Source: Rhodanobacter sp. DHG33 (lineage in GTDB: Bacteria > Pseudomonadota > Gammaproteobacteria > Xanthomonadales > Rhodanobacteraceae). From it: a stretch of 64,000 nucleotides of DNA. The stretch is from NCBI RefSeq assembly GCF_014843005.1, contig NZ_JACYXM010000003.1:62001-126000 (forward strand), in the 5' to 3' direction. This document shows positions 1 to 10,626 of the stretch, in pieces. The position numbers and the translations under genes are program-made. The notes under the pieces were generated by a model, which saw nothing but the letters and a program-made list of their open reading frames with translations, did not search any database and was not told where the DNA came from. Numbering within the stretch: the first letter of the stretch is position 1; each line of letters opens with the position of its first letter.

Positions 1-800
1 TTGCCGCCGTACGGGCTGCCGGCGTACTCGACGTCGTTCTTGCTGCGCAGCCAGGTGAAGGCCAGCTCGGTACCGTTGTCCCAGCGGTAGCCGGCGTTGG
101 CCGCGCCGTTCCAGTTGCGGTAGGCGTCGTCGCGCGGATCGTCCACGTAGCAGCCGGCCATCGCTTCGGCCGCGCCCATCTTGCAGCCGGGGAAACCGCT
201 GGTGTATTCGCCGCCGAGGCTGAGGTTGTACCAGGCGTGCGCGTCGCCGCCGGACAGCCCCACCTCGCTGCCGAGCAGGCCGTGGCTGCCCGTCGTCACG
301 CTCAGCGACGGCGCGATGCCGCCGTTGGCCTGGCCGTGGCGCGTGAAGATCTGGATCACGCCGCCGATCGCGTCAGCGCCGTACAGGCTGGAGCGCGGGC
401 CGCGCACGATCTCGATGCGCTCGATCTGCTCCACCGGAATCTGTTCCAGCGAGGCGAAGCCGGCGGTGATCGAGCCGATGCGCACGCCGTCGATCAGCAC
501 CAGCGTGTGGTCGGAATTGGTGCCGCGCACGAACAGCGAGCTGGTCTGGCCGAGGCCGCCGCTCTGCGTGAAGTTGATGCCCGGCAGGCCGGTGAGCAGG
601 TCGATGAGCGAGGCCGGCTGCAAGCGCTGGATGTCGTCGCGGGTGATCACGGTGACCGACGACAGCGTGTCGTCGGCGGTGACAGCGGTGCGCGTGGCGG
701 TGACGACCACCGGGTTCAACGCGCTGGCGTCGTCCTGGTCGGCAGCGTAGGCAGTGGTGAAGCAGCACAGCAGCGCTGCGGCCAGCAGGGTCTTTTTCAC
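1..800 (-). CDS. btuB: BtuB-like TonB-dependent outer-membrane receptor, 5' part (partial)
   Basis: Outer-membrane receptor, probably for vitamin B12; only the N-terminal ~266 residues are in the window and the gene runs off the left edge. Translation from a GTG at 800 gives a signal peptide (MKKTLLAAALLCC...AYAA), a TonB-box-like stretch (LNPVVVTATR), then a plug domain with typical receptor signatures (LLTGLPGI, SLFVRGTNSDHTLVLIDGVR, IEIVRGPRSSLYGADAIGG) leading into the first barrel strands. The GTG is preceded by GAGGAC, a plausible ribosome site. The vitamin assignment rests mainly on the cobalamin riboswitch directly upstream on the same strand; the plug alone would fit several TonB receptors. 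Confidence 0.88.
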   Translation of the reverse strand, partial: MKKTLLAAALLCCFTTAYAADQDDASALNPVVVTATRTAVTADDTLSSVTVITRDDIQRLQPASLIDLLTGLPGINFTQSGGLGQTSSLFVRGTNSDHTLVLIDGVRIGSITAGFASLEQIPVEQIERIEIVRGPRSSLYGADAIGGVIQIFTRHGQANGGIAPSLSVTTGSHGLLGSEVGLSGGDAHAWYNLSLGGEYTSGFPGCKMGAAEAMAGCYVDDPRDDAYRNWNGAANAGYRWDNGTELAFTWLRSKNDVEYAGSPYGG

Positions 801-924
801 GTCTCGGTCCTCGGCCGCGCGCCCGCGCACGGCGTTGCGTTCAATGGGCCGGGCGCGGAAGTCGGGACGAAAGCAGGCAGGTGCGGCAAAGGCCGGACGC
901 GTCTGTTCGGCCTCGCCCACCGCG

Positions 925-1135
925 AGCCAGCAGTCATGTCCGGGCCGGTCTCCGGGCTTGCGAGCGACGCGCCTGTCGTCGTCTTGCGCGGCGCCTTCCC
1001 ATGTCCTCGGACACAGTGGCGTTGGCCGCGCGTTTGCTCGCTTACCGTTGCGGGGGCAGCGCCGGCCTTGCGGTTGATACCGCGCACCGGCTTCCCGTTT
1101 CATCCCTCCGGCGCATGCCGTCGGGACACCTGAAC
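925..1135 (-). promoter_or_regulatory. Cobalamin (AdoCbl) riboswitch in the btuB leader
   Basis: Read on the minus strand, the leader holds the conserved blocks of a B12 riboswitch in order: GGGAAGCCGGTG, GCTGCCCCCGCAACGGTAAG, GCCACTG followed by a GGGAAGGC block, and GCAAGCCCGGAGACCGGCC near the 3' end. The element ends about 125 nt before the GTG of the receptor gene, leaving room for an expression platform. In this family, ligand binding represses the downstream gene. The outer boundaries are approximate because pairing of the P1 helix was judged by eye. Confidence 0.93.
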
Positions 1136-1202
1136 GGCGCGCAGTCTAGCAGGTCGCGGGCTTTGGACGGCCGGACGCCGGCCGTACCCTGTGCCGACGG
1201 GC

Positions 1203-2342
1203 TTAGGAGGATTGGCCGGCGATCCAGCTGCGGCGGACGTTGCAGCTGTCGTCCATCGCGACGAGGTCGGCGCGATAGCCCACCGCGATGCGGCCGTGGC
1301 TGGCGCCCAGGCCGAGGAAATCGGCGGGATAGGTGCTGGCCATGCGCACCGCCTCGTCCAGCGGCAGGCCGAGCATCTCCACGCTGTTGCGCACGGCGCC
1401 GGCCATGTCCAGGGCGGAGCCGGCCAGCACGCCATTCGCGGTCTGGCAGATGCCGTCCTTCATGACGATGGTTTCGCCGTTGAGCACATAGCTGGGATCG
1501 TCCGCGCCCACCGGCGGCATCGCATCGGTGACCAGCAGCATCTTGCCGCGCGGCCGCGCCGCGATGGCCGCGCGCAGGCTGGTCGGATGCACGTGGTGGC
1601 CGTCGACGATCAGGCCGCACCAGTTGTCGGGGTCGTCCAGCGCCGCGCCCACCACGCCGGGCTCGCGGCTGCCGAACGGCGTCATCGCGTTGAACAGATG
1701 GGTGAAGCCGCGCACGCCGGCGTCCAGCGCGGCGCGGACGGTGGCGTGGTCGGCGGCGGTGTGGCCGGCGTTGACGATCACGCCGGCGGCGGCCAGCCGT
1801 GCGATCACGTCGTGCGGCACGCGCTCGGGCGCCAGCGTCACCAGCCGCACGCCGCGGTGCGGCGCGCAGAGCATGGCGAGCTCTTCCTCGCCCGGCACGT
1901 GGAACCACTTGGGATCGTGCACGCCCTTGCGCTCGGGCGCGAGGTAGGGGCCTTCCAGATGCACGCCGAGCAGGCCCGGCACGCCTTCGTCAAAAGCCTT
2001 GTCCACCGCGGCCAGCGCGGCACGCATGGTGTCTACGCTGTCGCTGATGAGCGTGGGCAGGAAGCCGGTGGTGCCGAACTTGCGGTGCGCAGCGCCGATG
2101 GTGCGGATGGTGTCTGCCGTGGGCTCGGCGTTGAACAGCGCGCCGCCGCCGCCGTTCACCTGCGTATCGATGAAGCCCGGCACCAGCAACGCGCCGCCGA
2201 GATCCTGCGCCTGCGCGGCGCGCACGGCGGCATGGTCGCGCGGCAGCAGCGCGGCGATGCGCTCGCCGTCGACCAGCACGGCGAGATCGTCGCGCCAGCC
2301 GTGGACGGTGAGGACACGGGCATTCGTGAGGGCGAGGGTCAT
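1203..2342 (-). CDS. nagA: N-acetylglucosamine-6-phosphate deacetylase NagA
   Basis: Cytoplasmic amidohydrolase converting GlcNAc-6-phosphate to GlcN-6-phosphate plus acetate. The 379-residue protein (start MTLALTNARVLTVHG) matches the usual family length. It carries the metal/substrate motifs of NagA: VHLEGPYLAPERKG, a NAGHTAAD block with a metal-ligand histidine, FTHLFNAM, and the late VTDAMPP aspartate. The frame stays open upstream but overlaps the preceding gene; the ATG at 2342 lies 5 bp after the stop of the upstream SIS gene, so translation is probably coupled. Third gene of nagQ-nagBII-nagA. Confidence 0.95.
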   Translation of the reverse strand: MTLALTNARVLTVHGWRDDLAVLVDGERIAALLPRDHAAVRAAQAQDLGGALLVPGFIDTQVNGGGGALFNAEPTADTIRTIGAAHRKFGTTGFLPTLISDSVDTMRAALAAVDKAFDEGVPGLLGVHLEGPYLAPERKGVHDPKWFHVPGEEELAMLCAPHRGVRLVTLAPERVPHDVIARLAAAGVIVNAGHTAADHATVRAALDAGVRGFTHLFNAMTPFGSREPGVVGAALDDPDNWCGLIVDGHHVHPTSLRAAIAARPRGKMLLVTDAMPPVGADDPSYVLNGETIVMKDGICQTANGVLAGSALDMAGAVRNSVEMLGLPLDEAVRMASTYPADFLGLGASHGRIAVGYRADLVAMDDSCNVRRSWIAGQSS

Positions 2343-2347
2343 GGTCG

Positions 2348-3379
2348 TCACACCGTTTCCGTAACCTTGTTGAGATGCGGCGGCACGTCCGGGTTGAAGC
2401 CGCGGCGCAGCGCCAGCGCACTGGCGGCGCGATAGAAGCTCTGGATGGTCAGCAGCGGCGTGCACAGCGCAGGCAGCCCCGAGGCCAGCGGCAGGAAGCC
2501 CTCGCCGGTGAGGCCCGGCGCGGCCACCAGTACCTGCGCGCCACGGCTGCGGAACTCGTTCGCCACCGCCAGCGTGCTCTCCAGCGTGCCGTCGTCCTGC
2601 GCGAAGCACAGTACCGGGAAGTGCGGGCCGACCAGCGCCATCGGGCCGTGCTTCACCTCGGCGGCGCTGAACGCCTCCGCGTGCAGGCCGCAGGTCTCCT
2701 TGAACTTCAGTGCCGCTTCCAGCGCGGCGGCGAAGCCGAAGCCGCGGCCGACCACGAACAGGTTGTGCGCATCGACGAGGCCGTCGGTCATCGCCGACCA
2801 GTCCGCGTCCCAGCCCTTGCGCAAGGCACCGGGCAACGCTTCAAGTGCGGCGATCAGCTTGGCGTCGCCATGCCAGCGCGCGCACAGGTGCAGGATCGCG
2901 GCCAGCGCGGCCACGTAGCTCTTGGTGGCCGCCACGCTGCGCTCTGGGCCGGCGTGCAGCGGGATCACCGTGTCGGCCACCTGCGCCAGCGGCGAATCCT
3001 CCACGTTGACCATCGCCACCACGCGCGCGCCGGCGGCCTTGGCGGCCTGCGCATTGCGCACCAGGTCGGGGCTCTTGCCCGACTGCGAGATGCCGATGAA
3101 CAGCGCACCTTCCCACTGCTGCGGCGCCGCGTACACCGAGGTCACCGAGGGCGACGCCGAAGCGGTGACGATGCCGAGCTGCGTCTCGAACACGTACTTG
3201 GCGTAGGCCGCGGCATGGTCGGAACTGCCGCGCGCGCAGGTGACGATGAAACGCGGCGGCTGTGCGCGCAGCGCATCGGCAAGCTCGCCCACCACGCGCT
3301 CGTTGGCGGCGAACTGGCGCGCCACCACGTCGGCGGATTCGTGCGCTTCGCGGAACATCAGGGTGTCGCTGGCTTGCAT
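2348..3379 (-). CDS. SIS-domain glucosamine-6-phosphate deaminase (NagB-II type)
   Basis: 343-residue protein with two SIS sugar-isomerase domains, like the isomerase half of GlmS but without the glutaminase domain. Phosphosugar-binding signatures are visible: CARGSSDHAAAYAKY, GISQSGKSPDLVRNAQAAK, the second-domain GRGFGFAAALEAALKFKETC, and the EVKHGPMALV loop. In Xanthomonas and Shewanella such proteins act as an alternative GlcN-6-P deaminase (NagB-II) giving fructose-6-P and ammonia. The neighbours nagA and a GntR regulator make that role much more likely than GlmS-type synthesis. About 40 bp separate it from the regulator upstream. Confidence 0.9.
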   Translation of the reverse strand: MQASDTLMFREAHESADVVARQFAANERVVGELADALRAQPPRFIVTCARGSSDHAAAYAKYVFETQLGIVTASASPSVTSVYAAPQQWEGALFIGISQSGKSPDLVRNAQAAKAAGARVVAMVNVEDSPLAQVADTVIPLHAGPERSVAATKSYVAALAAILHLCARWHGDAKLIAALEALPGALRKGWDADWSAMTDGLVDAHNLFVVGRGFGFAAALEAALKFKETCGLHAEAFSAAEVKHGPMALVGPHFPVLCFAQDDGTLESTLAVANEFRSRGAQVLVAAPGLTGEGFLPLASGLPALCTPLLTIQSFYRAASALALRRGFNPDVPPHLNKVTETV

Positions 3380-3421
3380 GGTTTTCTCGCGTTGGGGGAG
3401 GCCGCGGCGCGGCGAGGCGGA

Positions 3422-4180
3422 TCAGTCCGCGTGCAGTTCGGCGACGAAGTCGTAGATGTCGCCGCGGTACCAGGAGCAGGTGAACTCGACCACGCGACCG
3501 TCGTCGAGGAAGCTGCGCCGTTCGATGTTGAGCCCCGCGCTGCCCGTGGCCACGTGCAGCTGGCGCGCGTGCTGCACGCCCAGCGACACCGCGCGCAGGC
3601 GCTGCAGCGCGCGCTTGGGACGGCAGCCCAGCGACTCCAGCACTTCGTAGAGCGAATCGCGCACCACGGTCGGGTCGGGCAGCACGCTGGCCGGGACCAC
3701 GCTGCGCTCGATCGCCAGCGGCTCGTCCTGGCCGTAGCGCACGCGGTGCAGGCGCGCCACCAGCGTGCCGGGCGAGAGGTTCATCGCCATCGCCTCTTCC
3801 GGCGTCACCTCGCCCACGCTGCGCTCGAAGAATTCCGAGCGCGGGTGCAGGCCGCGGTCGCGCAGATCCTCGGTGAAGCTGGACAGCCGCGACATCGGCT
3901 TGACGATGCGCTCGGCGATGAAGGTGCCGGCGCCGTGGCGCTGGGTGAGCAGGCCTTCCTCGACCAGGCCGGCGATGGCCTTGCGCACGGTGACGCGCGA
4001 CAGCTTGAGCGCCTGCGACAGGTCGCGTTCGCTGGGCAGCGCCTGGCCCGGTTCGATGGCGCGCTGCTCCACCACGTTGCGGATCGCGCTGCGCAGGCGC
4101 AGGTAGGCCAGCGGCTGGTGGCTGGACGGGTCGCGGCAGATGCGGCGGTATTCGCGGGCCAGGGAGGTTTCCATATCCAT
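3422..4180 (-). CDS. GntR/HutC-family transcriptional regulator, NagQ/NagR-like
   Basis: 252-residue regulator with an N-terminal winged helix (LRSAIRNVVEQRAIEPGQALPSERDLSQALKLSRVTVRKAIAGLVEEGLLTQRHGAGTF, given here as a region near residues 25-80) and a C-terminal UTRA effector domain ending in EFTCSWYRGDIYDFVAEL. Relatives in the same context sense GlcNAc-6-P or GlcN-6-P and repress nag genes. The frame is open 16 codons further upstream to another ATG, but starting at MDMETSL gives the normal distance to the helix; neither start has a convincing ribosome site. It is the first gene of the minus-strand nag operon and diverges from zwf, so it may also influence the Entner-Doudoroff genes. Confidence 0.87.
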   Translation of the reverse strand: MDMETSLAREYRRICRDPSSHQPLAYLRLRSAIRNVVEQRAIEPGQALPSERDLSQALKLSRVTVRKAIAGLVEEGLLTQRHGAGTFIAERIVKPMSRLSSFTEDLRDRGLHPRSEFFERSVGEVTPEEAMAMNLSPGTLVARLHRVRYGQDEPLAIERSVVPASVLPDPTVVRDSLYEVLESLGCRPKRALQRLRAVSLGVQHARQLHVATGSAGLNIERRSFLDDGRVVEFTCSWYRGDIYDFVAELHAD

Positions 4181-4392
4181 GAAGATACCAATAGCAAACC
4201 ATTGGCTGCAAGCGGTCTGGACGTCCATTTCGTACGATTCGATGAAAACGGCGTTACGCAGCGGTTTTCAGGGCGCTTATGAATTCGTATGCAAGGCAGT
4301 GCTTGCCCTGGTATCCCACTGGTACTATCGTCCCAAGACAGGCCGAATCCCCCTCCGGCCTGCCCGTCTTCCCCCCGCATTGAGGTGATCGC
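4181..4392. promoter_or_regulatory. Divergent nagQ/zwf regulatory region
   Basis: 212-bp divergent region. A possible extended -10 for zwf is TGGTACTAT at 4320-4328; no good -35 is present. TGGTAT half-sites occur at 4309-4314 (followed by TGGTAC at 4320) and, on the minus strand, just before the regulator start (ATTGGTATC). Such half-sites resemble those bound by GntR/HutC sugar regulators. I found no HexR-type box. Operator assignment is inference. Confidence 0.45.
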
Positions 4393-5859
4393 GTGACGGC
4401 AACTTTCCAGACGGTCGACCCGTTCGACCTGGTGATCTTCGGCGGCACCGGCGACCTCGCCCTGCGCAAACTGCTGCCCGCGCTGTTCCATCGTTTCATC
4501 GACGGCCAGATCCCGGCCGGCAGCCGCATCGTCGGCGTAGCCCGCGAGCCGCTGGACGACGCCGGCTACCGCGCCCAGCTGCGCGCCTCGATGGCCGGCG
4601 GCAGCAGGGACGAAACGAAGCTCGACACCTTCCTGCAACAGGTCTTCTACCGTCCGCTGGATGCACGCAAGGACGAAGGCTGGGACGCGTTCGCCGCGCT
4701 GATCGGCGAGCAGTCGAAGCACATCCGCGTGTTCTACCTCTCCACCTCGCCCGAACTGTTCGAGGACATCTGCCGCCGGCTCGGCCAGTGCGGCTTGAAC
4801 GGCGAGCATTCGCGCGTGGTGCTGGAAAAACCCATCGGTCGCGACCTCGCCAGCGCCAACCGCATCAACGACGCGGTGGGCAAGGTATTCGCCGAGTCGC
4901 AGACCTATCGCATCGACCATTACCTCGGCAAGGAAACGGTGCAGAACCTGCTGGCGCTGCGCTTCGGCAACGCGCTGTTCGAGCCGCTGTGGAACGCCAG
5001 CCACATCGACCACGTGCAGATCACCGTGGCCGAGACGCTGGGCCTGGGCCGCCGCGCCGGCTACTACGACCGCGCCGGCGCGCTGCGCGACATGGTGCAG
5101 AACCATCTGCTGCAGCTGCTGTGCATGGTGGCGATGGAGCCGCCGGCTTCGCTGTCGCCCGACGCGGTGCGCGACGAGAAGCTCAAGGTGCTGCGCTCGC
5201 TCAAGCACATCGACGGCAGCAACGCCGCCCAGCTCACCGTGCGCGGCCAGTACCGCGCCGGCGTGGCCGAGGGCCAGTCCGTGCCGGGCTACCAGGACGA
5301 ACTGGAAGGCGCGAAGTCGGACACCGAAACCTTCGTGGCGCTGAAGGCCGAGATCGCCAACTGGCGCTGGGCCGGCGTGCCGTTCTACCTGCGCACCGGC
5401 AAGCGGCTGCCCGAGCGCGTGTCGGAGATCGTGGTGGCGTTCAAGCCGGTGCCGCATTCCATCTTCGGCACCAGCGCCGGCCCGCTGGCGCAGAACCGCC
5501 TGGTGCTGCGCCTGCAGCCGGACGAGGGCGTGAAGCTGTGGCTCACCATCAAGGACCCGGGCCCCGGCGGCCTGCGCCTGCGCCACATGCCGCTGGACAT
5601 GAGCTTTGCCGAAGCCTTCGGCGTGGCGCAGCCGGACGCCTACGAGCGCCTGCTGCTCGACGTGGTGCGCGGCAACCCCACCCTGTTCATGCGCCGCGAC
5701 GAAGTGGAGGCCGCCTGGCGCTGGGCCGACCCCATCCTCGCCGCCTGGGCCGAAAGCGGCGAGGCGCCGCGCCCGTACGCCGCCGGCACCTGGGGTCCGA
5801 GCGCCGCGGTGGCGCTGATCGAGCGCGATGGCCGCACCTGGCTGGAAGACAGCGAGTAA
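4393..5859 (+). CDS. zwf: Glucose-6-phosphate 1-dehydrogenase
   Basis: Oxidises glucose-6-phosphate to 6-phosphogluconolactone with NAD(P)+, the entry to the Entner-Doudoroff and pentose-phosphate routes. The 488-residue length is normal. The N-terminal Rossmann motif is IFGGTGDLALRKLLPALF (residues ~13-30), and the active-site block RIDHYLGKETVQN lies near residues 173-185, containing the conserved substrate lysine and catalytic histidine. The start is GTG at 4393, preceded by GAGGTGATC. It begins a plus-strand run zwf-pgl-edd-eda and ends 4 bp before pgl. Confidence 0.96.
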   Translation: MTATFQTVDPFDLVIFGGTGDLALRKLLPALFHRFIDGQIPAGSRIVGVAREPLDDAGYRAQLRASMAGGSRDETKLDTFLQQVFYRPLDARKDEGWDAFAALIGEQSKHIRVFYLSTSPELFEDICRRLGQCGLNGEHSRVVLEKPIGRDLASANRINDAVGKVFAESQTYRIDHYLGKETVQNLLALRFGNALFEPLWNASHIDHVQITVAETLGLGRRAGYYDRAGALRDMVQNHLLQLLCMVAMEPPASLSPDAVRDEKLKVLRSLKHIDGSNAAQLTVRGQYRAGVAEGQSVPGYQDELEGAKSDTETFVALKAEIANWRWAGVPFYLRTGKRLPERVSEIVVAFKPVPHSIFGTSAGPLAQNRLVLRLQPDEGVKLWLTIKDPGPGGLRLRHMPLDMSFAEAFGVAQPDAYERLLLDVVRGNPTLFMRRDEVEAAWRWADPILAAWAESGEAPRPYAAGTWGPSAAVALIERDGRTWLEDSE

Positions 5860-5863
5860 GCAC

Positions 5864-6568
5864 ATGGCCAACGTCACCACGCACAACTTTCCCGATGCCG
5901 GCGCACAGGCCGAGGCGCTGGCCCAGAACATCGCCGCGCAGCTTCGCGAAGCCATCGCGGCGCGCGGCCGCGCCGTGATCGCAGTTTCCGGCGGCACCAC
6001 GCCCAAGGCGTTCTTCGCGCAGCTGTCGAAGCAGGCGCTGGACTGGGCCGCCGTCACCGTCACGCTGGTGGACGAGCGCTGGGTGCCGGATACGGACGAC
6101 CGCTCCAACGCAAGGCTGGTGAAGTCCACCCTGCTGCAGAACGCCGCTGGCGCCGCGGACTTCGTGCCGCTCTACACCGGTGCCGCCACGCCGGAAACAG
6201 GACTGGCCGAGGCCGAGGCGCGCATCGTCGCGCTGCCTTCGCCGTTCGACGCGGTGGTGCTGGGCATGGGCGACGACGGCCACACCGCCTCGTTCTTCCC
6301 CGGCGGCGACCACCTCGCCGAGGCCACCGATCCCCACGGCACGGCGAAGGTGTGGACCATGCACGCAGCGGGCGCCGGCGAGCCGCGCATCACGCTCAGC
6401 CTGCCCGCGCTGCTCGATACCCGTGCGCTGTATCTGCTGGTGTGCGGCACCGGCAAGCGCGATCTGCTGGCGGCCGTGCAGCAGGGGACGGATGCCGCGA
6501 AGAATTATCCGGTGCGCTCTGTCGTGATGCAGGACAGCGTGCCGTTGGCGGTTTATTGGAGTCCTTGA
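5864..6568 (+). CDS. pgl: 6-phosphogluconolactonase
   Basis: Hydrolyses 6-phosphogluconolactone to 6-phosphogluconate in the cytoplasm. 234 residues from MANVTTHNFPDAG, with family motifs AVSGGTTPKAFFAQL (phosphate-binding), TLVDERWVPDTDDRSN and VLGMGDDGHTASFFPGGD. The ATG at 5864 comes directly after the zwf stop (4-bp gap), so the two are co-transcribed. A longer in-frame reading into zwf is possible but unneeded. The gene is followed by 204 bp carrying three strong hairpins before edd. Confidence 0.95.
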   Translation: MANVTTHNFPDAGAQAEALAQNIAAQLREAIAARGRAVIAVSGGTTPKAFFAQLSKQALDWAAVTVTLVDERWVPDTDDRSNARLVKSTLLQNAAGAADFVPLYTGAATPETGLAEAEARIVALPSPFDAVVLGMGDDGHTASFFPGGDHLAEATDPHGTAKVWTMHAAGAGEPRITLSLPALLDTRALYLLVCGTGKRDLLAAVQQGTDAAKNYPVRSVVMQDSVPLAVYWSP

Positions 6569-6619
6569 TCAAAACTGCTTGGCGGGCACGGTGGAAGATC
6601 AAAAGCGCCGTGTCTGATT

Positions 6620-6714
6620 GTCCCAAAAGTGCTTCCTGCACTTTTGGGACTCGCCTCCCCCGGACGCCGTCCGGGGGAGGCTCCGCCGAAGCAGGCGCCA
6701 CGGCGCCTGCTTCG
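6620..6714. repeat. Three consecutive perfect hairpins between pgl and edd
   Basis: Three back-to-back inverted repeats, each with a perfect 13-bp stem: 6620-6632/6638-6650 (arm GTCCCAAAAGTGC, 5-nt loop), 6653-6665/6669-6681 (arm GCCTCCCCCGGAC, 3-nt loop) and 6687-6699/6702-6714 (arm CGAAGCAGGCGCC, 2-nt loop). There is no T-run after any of them on the plus strand. They fill most of the pgl-edd gap (6569-6772), where no gene is visible. The element looks like a dispersed REP-type unit or a processing/attenuation structure; which one cannot be decided from one copy. Confidence 0.8.
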
Positions 6715-6772
6715 CGGGCGAGCCAACCATGGCCCGCTATTCGCTCCGTCCCCTGATTTCCGGAAAAGTGTC

Positions 6773-8617
<1,845 letters not shown>

Positions 8618-8641
8618 TTCTTCAATGACACGAGCCACGCC

Positions 8642-9292
8642 ATGACCTTGCAGGAAACCAAACAGCAGCAACTCGCCGAGATCCTCGCACTGGCGCCCGT
8701 GGTGCCGGTGGTGATCATCGACGAACTGGCCCATGCCGTACCGATGGCGCGCGCGCTGGTCGCCGGCGGCATCCGCAGCATCGAGGTGACGCTGCGCACG
8801 CCGGTGGCGCTGGATGCGATCCGCGCCATCGCCAGCGAAGTGGAAGACGCGGTGGTCGGTGTAGGCACCGTGCTCGACGGCCAGCAGCTTGAGGCCGCCC
8901 GCGCGGCCGGTGCGCGCTTCGCGGTGTCGCCCGGCGTCTCGCCGAAACTGCTCGATGCCGCCGATGCCAGCGCCTTGCCGCTGCTGCCCGGTGTGGCCAC
9001 CGCAGGCGAGGCGATGAGCCTGCTCGAACGCGGCTACAAGCACCTCAAGCTGTTCCCGGCCGTGCCCGTGGGCGGCGTGAAATTGCTCGGCGCCTGGGCC
9101 AGCCCGCTGCCGCAGATCCGCTTCTGCCCCACCGGTGGCATCAGCCTCGCCACCGCACCGGACTTCCTCGCCCTGCCCAACGTCGCTTGCGTGGGCGGTT
9201 CGTGGCTCACGCCCAAGGACAAGCTCGCGGCCGCCGACTGGGCCGGCATCGAGCAGCTGGCGCGCGAAGCCGCGGCAGTACGCGCCCGCTGA
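8642..9292 (+). CDS. eda: KDPG aldolase (2-keto-3-deoxy-6-phosphogluconate aldolase)
   Basis: Class I aldolase cleaving KDPG to pyruvate and glyceraldehyde-3-phosphate, the last Entner-Doudoroff step. 216 residues. The catalytic glutamate block is SIEVTLRTP, and the Schiff-base lysine lies in [12 protein letters not shown], followed by the phosphate-binding FCPTGGIS. It ends the zwf-pgl-edd-eda run. Its TGA (9290-9292) directly abuts the stop codon of the convergent MFS gene with no intergenic base, leaving no room for a separate terminator. Confidence 0.95.
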   Translation: MTLQETKQQQLAEILALAPVVPVVIIDELAHAVPMARALVAGGIRSIEVTLRTPVALDAIRAIASEVEDAVVGVGTVLDGQQLEAARAAGARFAVSPGVSPKLLDAADASALPLLPGVATAGEAMSLLERGYKHLKLFPAVPVGGVKLLGAWASPLPQIRFCPTGGISLATAPDFLALPNVACVGGSWLTPKDKLAAADWAGIEQLAREAAAVRAR

Positions 9293-10588
9293 TCAGGCCG
9301 CATCCGGCACGCGCAGCGGCGTGCCGATGCTGCGCAGGGCGGGACTGCCCATGCACGTCAACGCGATGGCGGTCAGCATCAGCCCCGCCGCCGCGAACAA
9401 CGCCGGCAGCGAAATCACCTTCAGCAGGCTGCCGGCGATGGCCGCCGACAGCGGCCCCAGGCCCATGAAGGCGAACATCAGCACGCTCATCGTGCGACCC
9501 ATCATCGCCGGCGGCACGCGGCGCTGGATCCAGCTCACCACGGCGATCTGCGCGATGCCGGCGAACACGCCGGTACAGGCCAGCAGCGTGGCGCCCACCA
9601 CGGTGGAATGATCGAAGGCCAACGCGGCCAAGGCCAGTCCCGCAAGACTGTCGATGCACAGGATCATCAGGCCCAGCTGCCCTCGCGCCAGCCGGCCGGC
9701 CCAGCCCGACAGGAATCCGCCGACCAGCATGCCGCCGCCGTTCGCCGTCATCAGGATGCCCAGCGAAGCGGCGCCGTGATCCAGCTGCGTATCGGCCAGC
9801 ACCGGCAGACCCACCTGCAGCGGGCCGCCCACGAACACCGACACCACCGCCACGTAGAGCATGAAGGCGCGCAGCGGCAAGTCGGCCCAGATCGCGCGCA
9901 GGCCGCCCAGCACATTCGCCAGCACGTGGCCTTCGTGCGCGCGGGCATGCGCTTCATCGTGCGTGCGGATCAGGATCAGCGCCACCAACGAACAGATGAA
10001 GCTCGCGCTGTCGATGGCGAACGCCATGCCGAGACCGCCGGCATCGACCACGCCATGCGTCGCCGCGCTCGGTGCCGCGCCGGTGCCGATCACCAGGCCC
10101 GCCAGCGCGGGTCCCACGAACACGCTCAACTGGCGCGCGCCCATCATCAGCGCATTCGCCGGCTGCAGCTCCTGCGGCGCCAGCAGGCGCGGCAGCAGCG
10201 CGGAAGCTGCCGGATAGGCAAAGGCCGTGGACAGGCCGATGCCCAGCGCCAGCGCGTAGACGATCGGCATCCGGATCGCGCCGCTGAACACCAGCAGGGT
10301 CAACGTGCCAATCAGCAAGGCGTTGATCGCCCGCGCCCACAGCAGCACGCGACGCGGCGAAAGGCGGTCCACCACCGCGCCGCCGATCAGCATGAAGGCC
10401 GCGCGCGGCAACGCCATCGTCGCCAGCACCAGGCCCAGCGCGGCGGGGCTGCCGGTGAGCTTGAGCACCAGCCACGGCAGCGCCACGAGGGTGAACTGGT
10501 CGCCGAGCGCTGAGATCGAGCTGCCGCCGAACAGCAGGCGGAAATCGCGATGGGCGAGCGGCGAGATTTTGGGAGTTGCGGAGGACAT
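9293..10588 (-). CDS. MFS transporter (EntS/macrolide-efflux-like)
   Basis: 431-residue, about 12-segment major facilitator starting MSSATPKISPLAHRDFRLLFGG. The first-helix pattern (FRLLFGGSSISALGDQFTLVALPWLVLKLTGS) and GGAVVDRLSPRRVLLWARAI (motif A-like loop) place it with the MFS_3/EntS-MefA type exporters. The substrate is unknown. The frame is open far upstream, but that part overlaps the DUF2239 gene and has no transporter character. It follows the DUF2239 gene by 38 bp on the same strand, so the two probably share one promoter. Confidence 0.88.
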   Translation of the reverse strand: MSSATPKISPLAHRDFRLLFGGSSISALGDQFTLVALPWLVLKLTGSPAALGLVLATMALPRAAFMLIGGAVVDRLSPRRVLLWARAINALLIGTLTLLVFSGAIRMPIVYALALGIGLSTAFAYPAASALLPRLLAPQELQPANALMMGARQLSVFVGPALAGLVIGTGAAPSAATHGVVDAGGLGMAFAIDSASFICSLVALILIRTHDEAHARAHEGHVLANVLGGLRAIWADLPLRAFMLYVAVVSVFVGGPLQVGLPVLADTQLDHGAASLGILMTANGGGMLVGGFLSGWAGRLARGQLGLMILCIDSLAGLALAALAFDHSTVVGATLLACTGVFAGIAQIAVVSWIQRRVPPAMMGRTMSVLMFAFMGLGPLSAAIAGSLLKVISLPALFAAAGLMLTAIALTCMGSPALRSIGTPLRVPDAA

Positions 10589-10626
10589 CGGAAATTCCAG
10601 CAGGAAGGTTTTGTCGCGCGGCTGCT

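Noticed and set aside
2375-4282. 635-codon plus-strand frame opposite the nag genes
   Set aside because: Antisense shadow with low-complexity Arg/Ala/His content; the minus strand carries clear NagBII and GntR motifs.
4181-4392. HexR operator upstream of zwf
   Set aside because: No sequence close to the TGTARTWAAATTWCA type could be found by eye.
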